Source: Chloroflexota bacterium (GTDB lineage: Bacteria > Chloroflexota > Limnocylindria > Limnocylindrales > CSP1-4). Taken from it: DNA of 8,606 nucleotides. Made by a program: the position numbers and the translations under genes. Under the pieces are notes generated by a model. That model saw only the letters and a program-made list of their open reading frames with translations, did no database searches and had not been told where the DNA came from. Shown here one piece after another: positions 6,578 through 8,606 of this stretch (position 1 is the stretch's first letter; each line of letters starts with the position of its first letter). The stretch is from assembly GCA_021812735.1 (NCBI GenBank), contig JAKAMV010000384.1:1-8606 (forward strand), read 5' to 3'.

Positions 6578-7753
6578 TCAGTCGGCCGTCACCAGGAGCA
6601 TCGGCCGGCCCGACCGACCGGCGTACTGGGGCCGCAGTCGTTCGACGTTGTACATGCTCGCGATGTCCACCTTACGCGGTCCGAGCTTCGGATCCGGCAG
6701 CGGGCTGTGGGTGAAGGAGCCGCCGAGGATCGAGGTCATGCGCCCCGTCTGTCCCTCCTCGACGAGGTCCATGGCGATGTTGGCGAACGTGATCCCCACG
6801 ATCGTGTCGACCCCGTCCGGATCGCCGCTGCGCAGGTCGTACGTGAGCTCGCTGGCGACCGCGTCCTCGCCGGTCCGTCGCTTGATCTCGTCGGCCAGTG
6901 CCTCGGCGACGTTCACCTTGTGGCGGTGCCCGAAGCTGTCCACGTCGCCGTACTCGGCCAGCGCGCCCCCTTCCCAGATGGCGCCCTCGGCGGTCACCAC
7001 GATCGAGTAGCGGCTGGGGTTGTTGCGCTTGTCCTCGACCAGCAGGCTGCACAGCAGGTCCAGGTCGTAGCGGGCCTCGGGGATCACGCAGCGGGTCGAG
7101 GTGACGTACGCCGTGAGCAGCGCGGTGAACCCGGCGTCCCGTCCGAAGATCCGGAAGACGCCGATCCGCTCGTGCGACCCGAGCGTGGTCCGCTGCCGGT
7201 TGATGAGCTCCTTGGCCCGGTCGATGGCGGTGGAGAATCCGATGCAGTACTCGGTGCCCTGGACGTCGTTGTCCATCGTCTTGGGGATCCCGATGAGCGG
7301 CACGCCGGCTCCGACGAGCGCGTGCGAGAAGCTCTGCGTGTCGTCTCCGCCGATGGGGATCAGGTAGTCGATGCCCAGGTGCTCGATGTTCTCGAGGACC
7401 ACGGGAGTCAGGTCGTAGACGCCCTCGGAGACCTCCATCGCGGCCAGGCGATCCGGGGCCACGGTGGACGGGAGCATCGACCGGCCCATCTTGCGCGGGT
7501 TGGTGCGCGACGTGTGGAGCCAGGTGCCGCCGGTGCGGTCGATCGTGCGGGTGTTCCGGCGGTCGAGCTTGACCACGTATTCCGGGTCGAGCTCGGGTCC
7601 CCGCTTCATGTGGGTGAGCCCCTGCCATCCGCGACGGATGCCGAAGACCTCGTACCCGAGCTCCGACGCGCGGAACGTGACGCTCTTGATGACGGAGTTG
7701 AGTCCCGGGACGTCACCACCACCGGTCAGGATCCCGATCCTGTGCGATGTCAT
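6578..7753 (-). CDS. pfkA: 6-phosphofructokinase, PPi-dependent type by signature
   Basis: 391 residues, cytoplasmic. Phosphorylates fructose 6-phosphate to fructose 1,6-bisphosphate in glycolysis; PPi-type enzymes run reversibly. Visible motifs: GILTGGGDVPGLN at residues 7-19 (phosphoryl donor loop), IGGDDTQSF at 134-142, and IPKTMDND at 156-163 carrying the catalytic Asp161 and Asp163. The GGDD motif (Asp138 where ATP enzymes have Gly) together with Lys158 in PKTxDND (Gly in ATP enzymes) is the known signature of pyrophosphate-dependent PFKs. The donor is inferred from these residues only. The length exceeds the roughly 320 residues of E. coli PfkA. Start ATG 7751-7753 is supported by GAGGAGAG (7761-7768) 7 nt upstream; the frame stays open further upstream across the divergent deaminase, but that is a shadow. 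Confidence 0.93.
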   Translation of the reverse strand: MTSHRIGILTGGGDVPGLNSVIKSVTFRASELGYEVFGIRRGWQGLTHMKRGPELDPEYVVKLDRRNTRTIDRTGGTWLHTSRTNPRKMGRSMLPSTVAPDRLAAMEVSEGVYDLTPVVLENIEHLGIDYLIPIGGDDTQSFSHALVGAGVPLIGIPKTMDNDVQGTEYCIGFSTAIDRAKELINRQRTTLGSHERIGVFRIFGRDAGFTALLTAYVTSTRCVIPEARYDLDLLCSLLVEDKRNNPSRYSIVVTAEGAIWEGGALAEYGDVDSFGHRHKVNVAEALADEIKRRTGEDAVASELTYDLRSGDPDGVDTIVGITFANIAMDLVEEGQTGRMTSILGGSFTHSPLPDPKLGPRKVDIASMYNVERLRPQYAGRSGRPMLLVTAD

Positions 7754-7900
7754 GGCGAATCTCTCCTCGTGGGCTGCGGCGCGGCCGATCGCCGTGGTGG
7801 GGCGGGACGACTCACCACCGGCGGTCCGACCGAGGGCCATCAGGTCGACTGTGCCGAACCGCATGGTACCGGTGCCGCCGGGCGCCTGTATCATCGCCGG
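7754..7900. other. Divergent intergenic region between phosphofructokinase and the deaminase
   Basis: 147 bases that should hold promoters in both directions. The plus-strand -10 is described separately. For phosphofructokinase only its ribosome binding site is clear; no convincing -35/-10 pair was found on the minus strand. Confidence 0.5.
7889..7894 (+). promoter_or_regulatory. -10 box TATCAT upstream of the TadA-like gene
   Basis: TATCAT matches TATAAT at five of six positions. With usual spacing, transcription starts at about 7901, which is the G of the chosen GTG start codon. The absence of a Shine-Dalgarno agrees with a leaderless mRNA. No recognisable -35 box is seen at 17-18 bases (about 7865-7871). 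The same hexamer precedes tRNA-Ser(GCT). Confidence 0.5.
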
Positions 7901-8368
7901 GTGAATTACGAGCTCTTCATGGGCGAAGCCCTCGCCGAGGCCGGGGTCGCCGTCGAACAGGGTGAACCGCCGTGCGCGGCGGTCGCCGTGGTCGACGAGG
8001 CGATGGTCGCCCGGTCCCGCGACCGGGTCCGGGAGACCGGCGATCCCACCGCCCACGCCGTGATGGGGGCGATCCGGGAGGCGGCCCGGCGGCTGGGCCG
8101 CGACCGGCTGGCGGACGTCACGATCTTCACGACGGTCGAGCCGTGCGCGATGTGCGTGGGTGCGCTGCTGCAGGCCGACGTCGAGACGCTGGTCTTCGCG
8201 GCGCCCGACGAGGTCGACGGTGCGGCCGGGGGGGCCATCCAGCTGGCCCAGGGTCCCGGGCTTCGGCGCCGCCTGCGGGTGGTCTCGGGGATCCGGCGCG
8301 AGGAAGTCGAGGAGCTTCGCGGCCGCGCGCTGGCGCGTGCCGAGGCCGGGCGAGCCGCCGAGGGCTGA
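7901..8368 (+). CDS. tadA: TadA-family tRNA adenosine deaminase-like protein lacking the catalytic glutamate
   Basis: 155 residues, the usual TadA length. Family marks: FMGEALAEA near the N terminus, GDPTAH (47-52), VEPCAMCVGALLQA (79-92) and AAPDEVDGAAGG (100-111, cf. the 'D..xGAAGS' loop of TadA). The zinc ligands His52, Cys82 and Cys85 are intact. However, the invariant HAE is HAV: Val54 (GTG, 8060-8062) replaces the proton-shuttling glutamate. The base-contacting Asn equivalent to E. coli Asn46 is Asp41. TadA deaminates A34 of tRNA-Arg(ACG) to inosine; with Val54 that chemistry should fail. The eukaryotic ADAT3 subunit carries the same Val substitution and acts as a non-catalytic partner. 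GTG 7901 is preferred for family alignment and the -10 placement; ATG 7919 would cut the first helix. Two tRNA-Ser genes follow; tRNA-Ser genes also adjoin tadA in Bacillus subtilis, supporting orthology. Another deaminase function cannot be excluded. Confidence 0.82.
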   Translation: MNYELFMGEALAEAGVAVEQGEPPCAAVAVVDEAMVARSRDRVRETGDPTAHAVMGAIREAARRLGRDRLADVTIFTTVEPCAMCVGALLQADVETLVFAAPDEVDGAAGGAIQLAQGPGLRRRLRVVSGIRREEVEELRGRALARAEAGRAAEG

Positions 8369-8385
8369 GGCGCAGTCGCCTTTGG

Positions 8386-8391
8386 TATCCT
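8386..8391 (+). promoter_or_regulatory. Possible -10 box TATCCT for the tRNA-Ser pair
   Basis: TATCCT lies so that transcription would start at about 8398, next to the mature tRNA-Ser(CGA) end. There is no -35 match. The 30-base gap after the deaminase stop also allows co-transcription with that gene. Confidence 0.3.
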
Positions 8392-8398
8392 CTGCCGC

Positions 8399-8484
<86 letters not shown>

Positions 8485-8508
8485 CTCGCACCGATCGCCA
8501 ACGCTCCC

Positions 8509-8596
8509 GGAGAGGTCGCCTAGTGGCCTAGGGCGCCGCACTGGAAATGCGGTATGGGGCAACCCATCGCGGGTTCAAATCCCGCCCTCTCCGCCA
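8509..8596 (+). tRNA. tRNA-Ser, anticodon GGA
   Basis: Acceptor GGAGAGG/CCTCTCC identical to the two other serine tRNAs here. The anticodon stem CCGCA/TGCGG surrounds CTGGAAA (anticodon GGA, reading UCC and UCU). The long variable arm (ATGGG/CCCAT) is followed by T arm GCGGG-TTCAAAT-CCCGC, discriminator G and encoded CCA (8594-8596). It lies 24 bases after tRNA-Ser(CGA), probably in the same transcript. Confidence 0.93.
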
Positions 8597-8606
8597 TTCC
8601 TCCCGC

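Overview
High-GC bacterial window, probably chromosomal. The zinc-ribbon + class III cyclase + AAA/STAND + TPR protein, the PPi-type phosphofructokinase, the CCA-encoding tRNA genes and the apparent leaderless transcripts are compatible with Chloroflexota. That lineage guess is only moderate; an actinobacterium-like lineage is the main alternative. There is no sign of an insertion sequence, prophage or CRISPR array.

Layout. At the left edge, on the minus strand, is the N-terminal end of a DAHP synthase gene (first enzyme of aromatic amino acid synthesis). It is preceded by a complete transcription attenuator: consensus-like promoter, 12-residue leader peptide with Phe-Tyr-Phe-Tyr, antiterminator and intrinsic terminator. 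Diverging from it on the plus strand are two alpha/beta hydrolases overlapping by ATGA (an esterase-D/enterochelin-esterase type and a PHB-depolymerase/LpqC type). Then comes a 1185-residue signalling protein with two zinc ribbons, a class III nucleotide cyclase domain, an ATPase module and a long helical TPR-like region.

The right third is a translation and glycolysis neighbourhood. On the minus strand lie phosphofructokinase (GGDD/PKTxDND signature, predicted to use PPi) followed by tRNA-Ser(GCT) and tRNA-Arg(GCG). Diverging from phosphofructokinase on the plus strand are a TadA-family deaminase and then tRNA-Ser(CGA) and tRNA-Ser(GGA).

The two most interesting points are these. (1) The DAHP synthase leader reads as a textbook Phe/Tyr-sensing attenuator with a probably leaderless leader peptide. 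(2) The TadA-like protein has lost its catalytic glutamate (HAE to HAV, as in the inactive ADAT3 subunit of the eukaryotic enzyme), while 1.5 kb away the tRNA-Arg carries a genomic GCG anticodon instead of the usual bacterial ACG that TadA converts to ICG. Together they suggest a lineage in which wobble inosine has been dispensed with and TadA has been left as a pseudoenzyme or repurposed. This is an inference that needs the rest of the genome.
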